From: CAYLZN01 sp964387935 | GTDB taxonomy: Bacteria; Acidobacteriota; Vicinamibacteria; Vicinamibacterales; JAFNAJ01 | Assembly (NCBI GenBank): GCA_964387935.1 | Contig: CAYLZN010000147.1 | Coordinates: 1-12,720, forward strand | Direction of reading: 5' to 3' | DNA: 12,720 nucleotides | Part shown: piece by piece, positions 7,242-12,720 of the stretch | Layout of the letters: each line of letters opens with the position of its first letter | Numbering within the stretch: the stretch's first letter is position 1 | Notes under the pieces: generated by a model | What the model was told of the DNA's origin: nothing | What the model saw: only the letters and a program-made list of their open reading frames with translations | The model's database searches: none | Program-made: the position numbers and the translations under genes

Positions 7242-8387
7242 ATGTCCAGGATGCAGCGCGCGTGGTGGGGTCTCGCCCTGTCGGTCGTGGTCATGTCGGT
7301 CTACGTCGCCGCGCAGGCGCCACCGCCCCAGGCGCAGACGCCACGCGTCGAACGCGTGGATCCGCGGAAACAGGTGCCGATGGACCCGATGCGCGCCCGT
7401 GAGCTGTATGTGTCGAAGGACCCGAAGGACCACTCGCCCGGGCGCAACTACCAGCGTGACGTCGACGCCAAGGCCGCAGAAGACGCGCGGTACCCGGCGC
7501 TCTGCCAGGGGGTGATGGACTGCCAGAAGGTCAGCTACCGGAGCAATGAGGGGGGTCTCGAGATCCCGGCGTACCTCTTCCAGCCGCTGCAGAAGCGTGG
7601 GCCGCGCGGGCATGCGGCGATGGTCTGGGTCCACGGGGGTGTGCACGGCAACTGGGGCATCACGATGTTCCCGTTCGTGCGGGAAGCCGTCGAGCGGGGC
7701 TACGTCATCATCGCGCCCGAGTATCGCGGCAGCACGGGGTACGGCGAAGCGCATCATCGCGCGATCGACTACGGCGGCTACGAGGTGGACGATGTCCTGT
7801 CGGCGGTGGAGTACCTGAAGACGCTGGCGCACGTGGACGCGGATCGGCTCGGGATCATGGGGTGGAGTCACGGCGGGTACATTTCGCTGTTCACCGTGTT
7901 CAGGGATCGGACGCCGTTCAAGGCCGCGGCGGCGATCGTGCCGGTGACCAATCTCGTGTTCCGGCTGTCCTACAAGGGCCCGGGGTATCAGTGGGACTTC
8001 GCGACGCAGGAGCGCCTCCAGGGGCTGCCGTTCGAGAAGCGGGACGAGTACATCCGGCGGTCGCCGCTCTATCACGTGGACAAGCTGCAGGTGCCGCTGC
8101 TCGTGCACGTCGCGACGAACGACACCGATGTGGACTACGTCGAGGACCAGCAGATCGTGGACGCTCTGCGCTCGCGCAAGCCGGATCTGGCCGAGACGAA
8201 GGTGTACGTGGATCCGGCGCCGTGGGGGTCGAGTGGCGGGCATGCGTTCAGCCGGCGGGTGGATCCGAAGACGCTGACGCGTGTGGACTCGCCGGCGCAG
8301 ATCGACTCGTGGAATCGGACGTGGGTGTTTTTCGAGTGGCACCTGCGGCCGTATGAGGATCGGTCCCGGGCGCCGGGCTCGCGCTGA
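7242..8387 (+). CDS. Secreted S9-like (prolyl oligopeptidase-type) serine peptidase or esterase
   Basis: This 381-aa alpha/beta hydrolase probably cleaves peptides or esters outside the cytoplasm. The start ATG 7242 follows GGGAGG by five bases and opens a signal peptide (hydrophobic 8-23, then AQA). In-frame ATG 7224 and a TTG at 7200 lack such a site. The catalytic triad can be read directly: nucleophile S209 in GWSHGG (207-212), acid D294 in ATNDTDV and base H334 in SGGHAF. HGGVHGN at 131-137 is the oxyanion-hole loop, and EYRGSTGYGE at 160-169 is typical of S9 C-terminal domains. The N-terminal beta-propeller of full prolyl oligopeptidases is absent; only about 90 residues precede the hydrolase domain, so this is the short, single-domain form. 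It is divergent from the M28 gene, which suggests a shared role in peptide breakdown. A dienelactone-hydrolase-like esterase is the alternative. Confidence 0.9.
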   Translation: MSRMQRAWWGLALSVVVMSVYVAAQAPPPQAQTPRVERVDPRKQVPMDPMRARELYVSKDPKDHSPGRNYQRDVDAKAAEDARYPALCQGVMDCQKVSYRSNEGGLEIPAYLFQPLQKRGPRGHAAMVWVHGGVHGNWGITMFPFVREAVERGYVIIAPEYRGSTGYGEAHHRAIDYGGYEVDDVLSAVEYLKTLAHVDADRLGIMGWSHGGYISLFTVFRDRTPFKAAAAIVPVTNLVFRLSYKGPGYQWDFATQERLQGLPFEKRDEYIRRSPLYHVDKLQVPLLVHVATNDTDVDYVEDQQIVDALRSRKPDLAETKVYVDPAPWGSSGGHAFSRRVDPKTLTRVDSPAQIDSWNRTWVFFEWHLRPYEDRSRAPGSR

Positions 8388-8563
8388 CGAATCTCCTGCC
8401 TTTAGAAATTCTTCCTTTACGCAGACTTGTGCTTGGTAAATGGCAGAGCTTGTCTTTAGTCTGCCATAGTTAATTCTGAAGCAGGCAGGCCCGCCTTCAG
8501 AGACTTCCCGTTCTCGCTGGCGGATCTTTAGTTGGCCTTCCAAATGAATTGCCAAATGATCTG
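8388..8563. other. AT-rich intergenic stretch with small hairpins
   Basis: No gene is visible here. Hand counting gives 38% G+C for 8401-8460, against clearly higher values in neighbouring genes, and 47% for 8401-8640 overall. An 8-bp perfect inverted repeat, ATGGCAGA (8440-8447) and TCTGCCAT (8460-8467), encloses a 12-base loop but has no T run, so it is not a classic terminator. CTTTAG occurs at 8400, 8454 and 8526. GAGACTTC at 8500-8507 is the first of three copies in the gap. Confidence 0.5.
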
Positions 8564-8592
8564 TTGACTTGCCTGCTGGAGGGAGAGATTAT
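8564..8592 (+). promoter_or_regulatory. Putative sigma70-type promoter for the tandem secreted-protein genes
   Basis: TTGACT at 8564-8569 matches five of six -35 consensus bases. Exactly 17 bases later GATTAT at 8587-8592 matches four of six -10 bases. Transcription would begin near 8599 and leave a leader of about 125 bases before ATG 8725. It is the only well-spaced hexamer pair I found in the gap. The -10 match is modest and the host's sigma preferences are unknown. Confidence 0.45.
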
Positions 8593-8645
8593 TCCCCCAA
8601 GAAGAAAGAAATAGTCTCCCCAAGAGGCGCGCTCCCAAAAGATCA

Positions 8646-8700
8646 GAGACTTCTGTCGGGCGTTCCGCTCTCCCGCGCCACCACGCCCGCCCGAAGTCTC
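8646..8700 (+). promoter_or_regulatory. Long imperfect hairpin in the 5' leader
   Basis: Arm 8646-8662 (GAGACTTC, TGT, CGGGCG) pairs with 8684-8700 (CGCCCG, CCC, GAAGTCTC). Fifteen of seventeen positions are Watson-Crick, including one G-C inside the 3x3 mismatch block. The loop spans 21 bases. It ends about 14 bases before the ribosome site AAGGAGG (8714-8720), so it could affect translation or mRNA stability. It matches no riboswitch I recognise. The arms also hold two of the three GAGACTTC copies, so a DNA-binding site is the alternative. Confidence 0.5.
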
Positions 8701-8724
8701 CTCGGCGCAGGTAAGGAGGTTCGT

Positions 8725-9702
8725 ATGCGAAGATCCTGGCTCGTCGGGCCGCTATTCCTGCTCCTCTGCACGACGCTCGTCTCCGGCGACCCGGCCCCCA
8801 ACGTCGCCAACACGAGCCAGAAGGGCAGCGTCCACGTCTTCCCCTACGTCGTCGCCGACACGAATCGGACGACCTTCATCCGGCTCGCCAACGAAGGCCC
8901 CGGCAACATCGACATGCACTGCGAGTTCCGTGACGACGCCGACGTTCGCGGCGGCTTCGTCACCACCATCAAGAAACGCCAGGCCGCCTGGGTGGACATC
9001 TCCAATGGCGTCGCCACCTACAACCTCGGCTCGGCGCAGTACCCGCAATCCGAGGGCAGCGTCACGTCGATCGGCGAGGGCCTGCTCGTCTGCTGGGCCG
9101 TCGATCCGGGCGACACCACCCAGGTCCGTTGGAATCACGTCTTCGGCTCGGCGACGCTGGTGGACTACGACAAGGGCACGCTCTTCGAATACCCCTCCTG
9201 GGCCTTCCAGGCACGCACGGGTGCCGACAAGGCGCAGGTCGGTCCGAAGGCCGGCGAGATCCTCCTCGACGGGTCCAACTACGACGCCTGCCCGGGCAGC
9301 CTCCACGGGGTGAGCGGTGACGACGCCGACGTGCCACCCCAGCCAGGTGACGACCCGGTCATCGTCACGCCCTGTGCCTTCGATGTGAGGCAGCACCGGG
9401 ACGCGTTCACCACTCGACTCCGCATCCGCACGTGGACCGCGGCTGGAAGCGGGCCAACCACCACATTCGACCCGCCCAACAACGTCGCTCCCTGCGCCGA
9501 CTTCTGGAACCGCGAGAGCCTCCCGAACGCCACGGGCAGTTATCAGATCGATGCACCGGCGACCGGCCGATGCGCGAACCAGATCGGCCTGGTCGGCGTG
9601 TTCTACCGGCCTGGCGACACGGCACGGGGCGGGTCCGGCCTGGCAGGGTCGGGCAGCCGGAGTGGCTGGATCTATTGGGATCCCAGCGGACCTCCCGAGT
9701 AG
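8725..9702 (+). CDS. Secreted cysteine-containing protein of unknown function (paralogue A)
   Basis: I cannot name a function for this 325-aa protein. ATG 8725 follows AAGGAGG by five bases and opens a signal peptide (RR at 2-3, hydrophobic 6-20, likely cut near SG). The mature part opens with NVANTSQKGSVHVFPYV at 26-42 and shows a CWAV core at 123-126, then NHVFGSATLVDY at 137-148, EYPSWAF at 155-161 and LDGSNYDACP at 181-190. Six mature cysteines (66, 123, 189, 217, 257, 283) suggest disulfides, as in an exported all-beta domain. The next gene encodes a clear paralogue of almost equal length with these cysteines in the same order. I recall similar uncharacterised secreted proteins in Acidobacteriota and Desulfobacterota, not checked. 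The Gly/Ser-rich C terminus (301-314) carries no sorting signal I recognise. Codon use looks like its neighbours. Confidence 0.87.
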   Translation: MRRSWLVGPLFLLLCTTLVSGDPAPNVANTSQKGSVHVFPYVVADTNRTTFIRLANEGPGNIDMHCEFRDDADVRGGFVTTIKKRQAAWVDISNGVATYNLGSAQYPQSEGSVTSIGEGLLVCWAVDPGDTTQVRWNHVFGSATLVDYDKGTLFEYPSWAFQARTGADKAQVGPKAGEILLDGSNYDACPGSLHGVSGDDADVPPQPGDDPVIVTPCAFDVRQHRDAFTTRLRIRTWTAAGSGPTTTFDPPNNVAPCADFWNRESLPNATGSYQIDAPATGRCANQIGLVGVFYRPGDTARGGSGLAGSGSRSGWIYWDPSGPPE

Positions 9703-9774
9703 GGGTGATCCATGCATCTGCAGACGGAACCCCACCGGAACACCTGTTCGTGGTCTTCCCTCGCGGAGGTTGTC

Positions 9775-10755
9775 ATGAGAACCCTGATCCTGGTCGGCGC
9801 GCTGAGCCTCGCGGCTCACGGCGCCCTTGCGGCGACCAACGTCGCCAATGTGACGCAGCTCGGGAGCGTCCTCGCCTTTCCTTACGTGGCCTCGAACGGC
9901 TCGACCACTGAGACCTTCATCCGCATCACCAACACGGCATCAGGTGCTGTCATGCTCACCTGCCAGGTCGTCGATCGAGGCGGCAACGTGAACGGCCCGT
10001 TCTCGTTCCAGCTCGCGGGCCGCGCGTCGGTGGCGTTCGGGCTCGGCCTCGCCGGCTACTACCCGGGCGGCACGGGCGAAGGCTTCATGATCTGCTGGGC
10101 CACCAACGATGCGGCCACGCAGCAGATCAACTTCAACCACCTGACCGGCACCGCGCAGGTGATCTGGTATGACGCCCCCAGCACCACCCGCACGGCGGGC
10201 GAATACAGCGCGTGGTCGTTCGCCGCGCGCACTGGGAACAACCGCGATCCGGTCGGCCCCGCCGGGCAGATCAACCTGGATGGGAGTCAATACGACTACT
10301 GCCCGCAGTACGTCCTCGGGCAGTACTCGCCGAACCAGACCGTCGCCCCGACGCCGGGCAAGGGCACGACGACGTTCACCGGCGCGCGCTTCGCCGTGCT
10401 CCCCTGCGACATCGACCTGACGAACCCGAGGGTGCTGTCACTGGGCCACTCCCCGCTCACGAGCGTGACGCTCACGATCCTGAACGAGTACGGCACCTCC
10501 TCCGGCAGCCCCGTCGCCTGCATCGGCTCGTGGCACGAGGCGGCGCTGCCCGCCAAGCCCTCTTACGCCACAACCAACACCGTAGCATTCCGCGCGGAGA
10601 GCAAGGGCGGCGCATACGGGTGCTCAGGGCTTGATCCGCTGGGAGTGATTGGAACGATCGTCGAGACCGCGACGATCGACGGAGATCCCGACCGGGCGGC
10701 CTCCAGCCTCAACTCGTGCGGGTTCCGCGCCGGCGGCAAGATCAAGTGGCGCTAA
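9775..10755 (+). CDS. Secreted cysteine-containing protein of unknown function (paralogue B)
   Basis: This 326-aa secreted protein is a diverged copy of the one before it; function unknown. ATG 9775 follows GGAGG by five bases. The signal peptide is at about 1-19 (AHGALA). Shared landmarks appear in order: NVANVTQLGSVLAFPYV at 22-38, TFIRITN at 47-53, GEGFMICWA at 101-109, NHLTGTAQVIWYD at 121-133, EYSAWSFAARTG at 143-154 and LDGSQYDYCP at 168-177. Cysteines 63, 107, 176, 211, 249 and 283 correspond to the six of the paralogue; C315 is extra. The regions from about 180 on differ most. Only 72 bases separate the genes, with no terminator between them, so they are probably co-transcribed. A strong terminator closes the unit just downstream. 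The in-frame ATG at 9712 lacks a ribosome site and would bury the signal peptide. Confidence 0.87.
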   Translation: MRTLILVGALSLAAHGALAATNVANVTQLGSVLAFPYVASNGSTTETFIRITNTASGAVMLTCQVVDRGGNVNGPFSFQLAGRASVAFGLGLAGYYPGGTGEGFMICWATNDAATQQINFNHLTGTAQVIWYDAPSTTRTAGEYSAWSFAARTGNNRDPVGPAGQINLDGSQYDYCPQYVLGQYSPNQTVAPTPGKGTTTFTGARFAVLPCDIDLTNPRVLSLGHSPLTSVTLTILNEYGTSSGSPVACIGSWHEAALPAKPSYATTNTVAFRAESKGGAYGCSGLDPLGVIGTIVETATIDGDPDRAASSLNSCGFRAGGKIKWR

Positions 10756-10773
10756 GCCGGTCGCGGAGTGCGC

Positions 10774-10815
10774 GGGCCCGGGGGTTTCCCCTCTTCTCCC
10801 CGGGCCCTCTTTTTT
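10774..10815 (+). terminator. Intrinsic terminator after the tandem secreted-protein genes
   Basis: GGGCCCGGGG at 10774-10783 pairs perfectly with CCCCGGGCCC at 10798-10807 around a 14-base loop, followed by TCT and then T's to 10815. This GC stem with a T run, 19 bases after the stop codon, is a textbook rho-independent terminator for the plus strand. Confidence 0.94.
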
Positions 10816-10821
10816 CCGCAG

Positions 10822-10860
10822 CCAGGGGGATCAGACCCCGTTTCACAAATTCACTTCTGG
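10822..10860. repeat. Solo palindromic motif, possible remnant of a REP-like repeat
   Basis: Just past the terminator, GGGGATCAGACCCC at 10826-10839 is a near-palindrome followed by GTTTCACAAATTCAC. It shares the GGGG(A)TCAG start and an AT-rich trailing segment with the arms of the 42-bp inverted repeat at 5375-5466. No inverted partner follows within the next 100 bases, so it looks like a single half. Similar GGGTC..GACCCC motifs are dispersed in many genomes, from memory. Weak as a stand-alone feature. Confidence 0.4.
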
Positions 10861-10890
10861 ACCTGGCCGTTCGCGCGGTAACATGAGCTA

Positions 10891-10917
10891 GCAGCCGAAG
10901 GGCCTCGGCCGGGCTGC
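10891..10917 (+). other. Short inverted repeat before the 150-aa gene
   Basis: GCAGCC at 10891-10896 can pair with GGCTGC at 10912-10917 around 15 bases, ending nine bases before ATG 10927. It may be a leader hairpin near a start with only a weak ribosome site, or chance in GC-rich DNA. Confidence 0.25.
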
Positions 10918-10926
10918 ATCAGGCAC

Positions 10927-11379
10927 ATGCGCGATACGCCCTCCGGGCGCTTCCCCGTCCTTCGGCTCCACGGGGTGTCGGACACCGACACCACGACATG
11001 GACCGCGCGCGCCGTGCCCTCGCCGCGCGCAGGCGTCCAGATCGAGACGTTCGCGAGCGCGGCGGACACCGCCGGTGGCGTTCGCCTGCGCGATCTCGCC
11101 GCCTTCGATCGGCTGATCATCCGCACCCGCAATTCGGTCTACGACGTCACCGTGCTCGACGCCGCGACGGCCCGCATCCTCGCCGTCGGGGGGTTCTTCC
11201 TTCCAGGCCCTGTCGAGGTCACGCTGAGCGGCGCGACCCTCGGCGGCAGCCTGTTGAAGGTCGGATGGATCCTCCTGGGGTTCCACCTCGAGTTCCTGCA
11301 CGATCGACAGCGCGTCGTGACCACGCGCGTACGAGACGTCCGCCGGGTGGCGGCCTCGAGACTGCCCGGACCCTTCTAA
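10927..11379 (+). CDS. Small protein of unknown function, 150 aa
   Basis: I do not recognise a named family. The part from about residue 62 to 140 looks like a real compact beta-rich domain: IIRTRNSVYDVTVLD at 64-78, a GGFFLPGP turn at 88-95, SLLKVGWILLGFHLEF at 108-123 and a VVTTRVRDVR end at 130-139. I recall small acidobacterial-type proteins with a similar RTxNSxY core, not checked. There is no signal peptide or strong membrane helix, so it is probably cytoplasmic. The first 60 residues are low in pattern, and the true start could lie later (a GTG sits at codon 17). ATG 10927 has only a weak AGG upstream. Its TAA is in the same frame as, and ten bases before, the TTG proposed for the metallopeptidase, so the two are probably coupled in one operon. 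Confidence 0.7.
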   Translation: MRDTPSGRFPVLRLHGVSDTDTTTWTARAVPSPRAGVQIETFASAADTAGGVRLRDLAAFDRLIIRTRNSVYDVTVLDAATARILAVGGFFLPGPVEVTLSGATLGGSLLKVGWILLGFHLEFLHDRQRVVTTRVRDVRRVAASRLPGPF

Positions 11380-11388
11380 TTGGAGCCC

Positions 11389-12720
11389 TTGGTCCAGCGA
11401 ACGACCACGCGTGGTCACGCGCGGTCCTGTGCCGCGCTGTTCCTCGCGCTGCTGACCGTCGCGGGCGCGTCAGTGGGTGCGCAGGGTCCGGCAGCCGGCC
11501 CCCAGGGCCGACCGGCCATCCCGTTCGAGGAGCCGCGAATCGCGCCCGACGCCGACGTGGCCTTCCCGGAGGCCGACGTCACCGGTGACAACCGGATCGA
11601 CTCCATCCTGTCCGGCTACCAGTGGCCCACGGTCAGCATCACCTACAGCTTCTACTCGGACGCGGTCTTCGCGGGCAGCTATTACGGCGGCGAGACCGGC
11701 GCACGTGAGGTCAGCGCCGCGGTCAAGCAGAACGTGCGCGCGATCATGGCCTGGTACTCGATGGCCACCGGCCTCGACCTGATCGAGGTCCCCGAGTCCC
11801 CTTCGACCGTCGGCCAGATCCGCGTCCTGGTGTCCAACGGGCCAGCCTTCGCCTACACCTACTACCCCTCGTCCACGGCGATGTTCCATCTCGCCGGCGA
11901 CGTGCATCTCAATCCCGGCTACGACCGCCTGGGAGACACCAACGGATTCCAACACCCGGCGGGCGAGCACGGCCACGTCACCCTGATCCATGAGATCGGG
12001 CACGCCCTCGGCCTCAAGCATCCCCACACGGGCTCGCCGACGCTCCCGACAGATCAAGACAACCACACGCACACGGTGATGTCCTACCAGTTCCCGGGGC
12101 GCTCGCCGGGCACGCCGATGACGTACGACCTGCTCGCCTTGCAGTACCTCTACGGCGCCAGGCCCGCGCGCACCGGGAACGACACGTACACCTTCACCCG
12201 TCCGACGCTCGATCAGTTCTCTGTCGCGGGCCGCGTGAGCCTCACTCCTTCGACCGTCGCCAAGCAGGTGCTGTGGGACACGGGCGGGAACAACACGCTC
12301 GACCTGTCCGCGCTGCCCGTCAACTCGTCTGGCTACCGCCTGGACCTGCGCTCCCTCGGCTGGATGTCGTCCTGGGCCGACTTTCAGACGACGTACCTCA
12401 ACGCGGGCGTGCAGCTCGGGCCCAACGTCGCGATCCATACACTCATCAACTCGTCGAGCGACGACACCATCTATGCCAATCCGTCGGCCAACGTCTTCGG
12501 CGGCTACGCCCCCGTGCGTACCACCGGTCAGGATGTGATCGTCGGCGCCACCCGTGGCGATGTCATCGACCTGTCGGCGTTCTCGCCCAGTGACGTCCGC
12601 GAAACGCCGTCGGGCAACGACCTCGTGCTGAACCTCGGCGCGCCGGGTACGATCACCTTGAAGGACTACTACAGATCCGATCCACCGACGGTGGCGTATG
12701 GATCCGGCGTCACGCCGACC
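11389..12720 (+). CDS. Secreted M10/serralysin-like zinc metallopeptidase, 5' part (3' end outside window)
   Basis: A 444-codon frame, open to the right edge, encodes an exported zinc protease. The catalytic motif HEIGHALGLKH lies at 201-211, with zinc ligands H201, H205 and H211 and general base E202. The Met-turn VMSYQ at 230-234 supplies M231 and Y233, as in serralysins. GDNRIDSILSGYQW at about 67-80 and ITYSFY after it are typical of the M10 N-terminal part. After the catalytic domain, GNDTYTF and WDTGGNNTLDLS introduce a calcium-binding, RTX-type beta region, but the repeats seen so far are degenerate (SSDDTIY, GQDVIVG). The start must be non-ATG: TTG 11389, with GGAG three bases upstream, opens a signal peptide (hydrophobic segment, then GASVGAQ). 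TTG 11380, directly after the previous stop, is the alternative. The substrate is likely extracellular protein. More RTX repeats or a sorting domain may lie beyond the edge. Confidence 0.92.
   Translation, partial: MVQRTTTRGHARSCAALFLALLTVAGASVGAQGPAAGPQGRPAIPFEEPRIAPDADVAFPEADVTGDNRIDSILSGYQWPTVSITYSFYSDAVFAGSYYGGETGAREVSAAVKQNVRAIMAWYSMATGLDLIEVPESPSTVGQIRVLVSNGPAFAYTYYPSSTAMFHLAGDVHLNPGYDRLGDTNGFQHPAGEHGHVTLIHEIGHALGLKHPHTGSPTLPTDQDNHTHTVMSYQFPGRSPGTPMTYDLLALQYLYGARPARTGNDTYTFTRPTLDQFSVAGRVSLTPSTVAKQVLWDTGGNNTLDLSALPVNSSGYRLDLRSLGWMSSWADFQTTYLNAGVQLGPNVAIHTLINSSSDDTIYANPSANVFGGYAPVRTTGQDVIVGATRGDVIDLSAFSPSDVRETPSGNDLVLNLGAPGTITLKDYYRSDPPTVAYGSGVTPT

Noticed and set aside
8440..8467. Hairpin as terminator of the S9-like gene
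   Set aside because: The 8-bp stem is not followed by a T run and is only moderately GC-rich, so it is listed as structure in the gap and not as a terminator.
7089..8555. 488-codon minus-strand open frame opposite the S9-like gene
   Set aside because: The plus strand has a full catalytic triad, a signal peptide and a ribosome site. The minus-strand frame is a codon-bias shadow.
8752..9819. 355-codon minus-strand open frame across paralogue A
   Set aside because: It runs antisense to a protein with a strong ribosome site, a signal peptide and motifs shared with its tandem paralogue.
11377..11391. Readthrough fusion of the 150-aa gene and the metallopeptidase, since both are in one frame separated by a single TAA
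   Set aside because: The sequence right after the stop is a signal peptide, which fits a separate protein start and not an internal segment.
1..12720. CRISPR arrays, tRNA or rRNA genes, integrase or phage genes
   Set aside because: No regularly spaced repeats, no tRNA-like cloverleaf and no recognisable recombinase or transposase were found in any reading frame I examined.

Overview
The window is high-GC DNA from a bacterium that exports many proteins: a BNR-repeat protein, two peptidases with signal peptides, a serralysin-like metallopeptidase and two secreted paralogues of unknown function. No rRNA, tRNA or marker gene fixes the taxon. The gene mix, the GTG/TTG starts and the palindromic intergenic repeats suit an Acidobacteriota-like soil or sediment organism, perhaps Vicinamibacteria. 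That placement is inference.

Layout. (1) 1-1514, minus: 5' half of a secreted BNR/sortilin-type beta-propeller protein that runs off the left edge. (2) 1616-5380, plus: a compact polyamine-type ABC importer operon, potA - potB - potC::potD. The substrate-binding protein is fused to the second permease. (3) 5375-5466: a perfect 42-bp inverted repeat between convergent genes. Each arm contains the stop codon of the gene it abuts. (4) 5461-7140, minus: an M28 aminopeptidase gene with an in-frame TAA that cuts off the last 67 codons, including the expected final zinc-ligand histidine. (5) 7242-8387, plus: a secreted S9-like serine peptidase/esterase, divergent from the M28 gene. (6) 8388-8724: an AT-rich gap (about 47% GC by hand count over 8401-8640) with a plausible sigma70-type promoter, hairpins and three copies of GAGACTTC. 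(7) 8725-10755: two tandem paralogous secreted proteins of a cysteine-containing family I cannot assign a function, closed by a strong intrinsic terminator. (8) 10822-10860: a solo palindromic motif resembling the repeat in (3). (9) 10927-12720, plus: a 150-aa cytoplasmic protein of unknown function, then the start of a secreted M10/serralysin-like zinc metallopeptidase that runs off the right edge.

How the genes work together. Only potABC(D) forms an obvious functional unit: ATPase, two permeases and a membrane-tethered binding domain. The M28 and S9 enzymes share a divergent control region and would both act on peptides outside the cytoplasm. The tandem paralogues look like one transcription unit, with their own promoter, a structured leader and a terminator. 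They are the best candidate here for undescribed biology, but nothing in the sequence gives their role.
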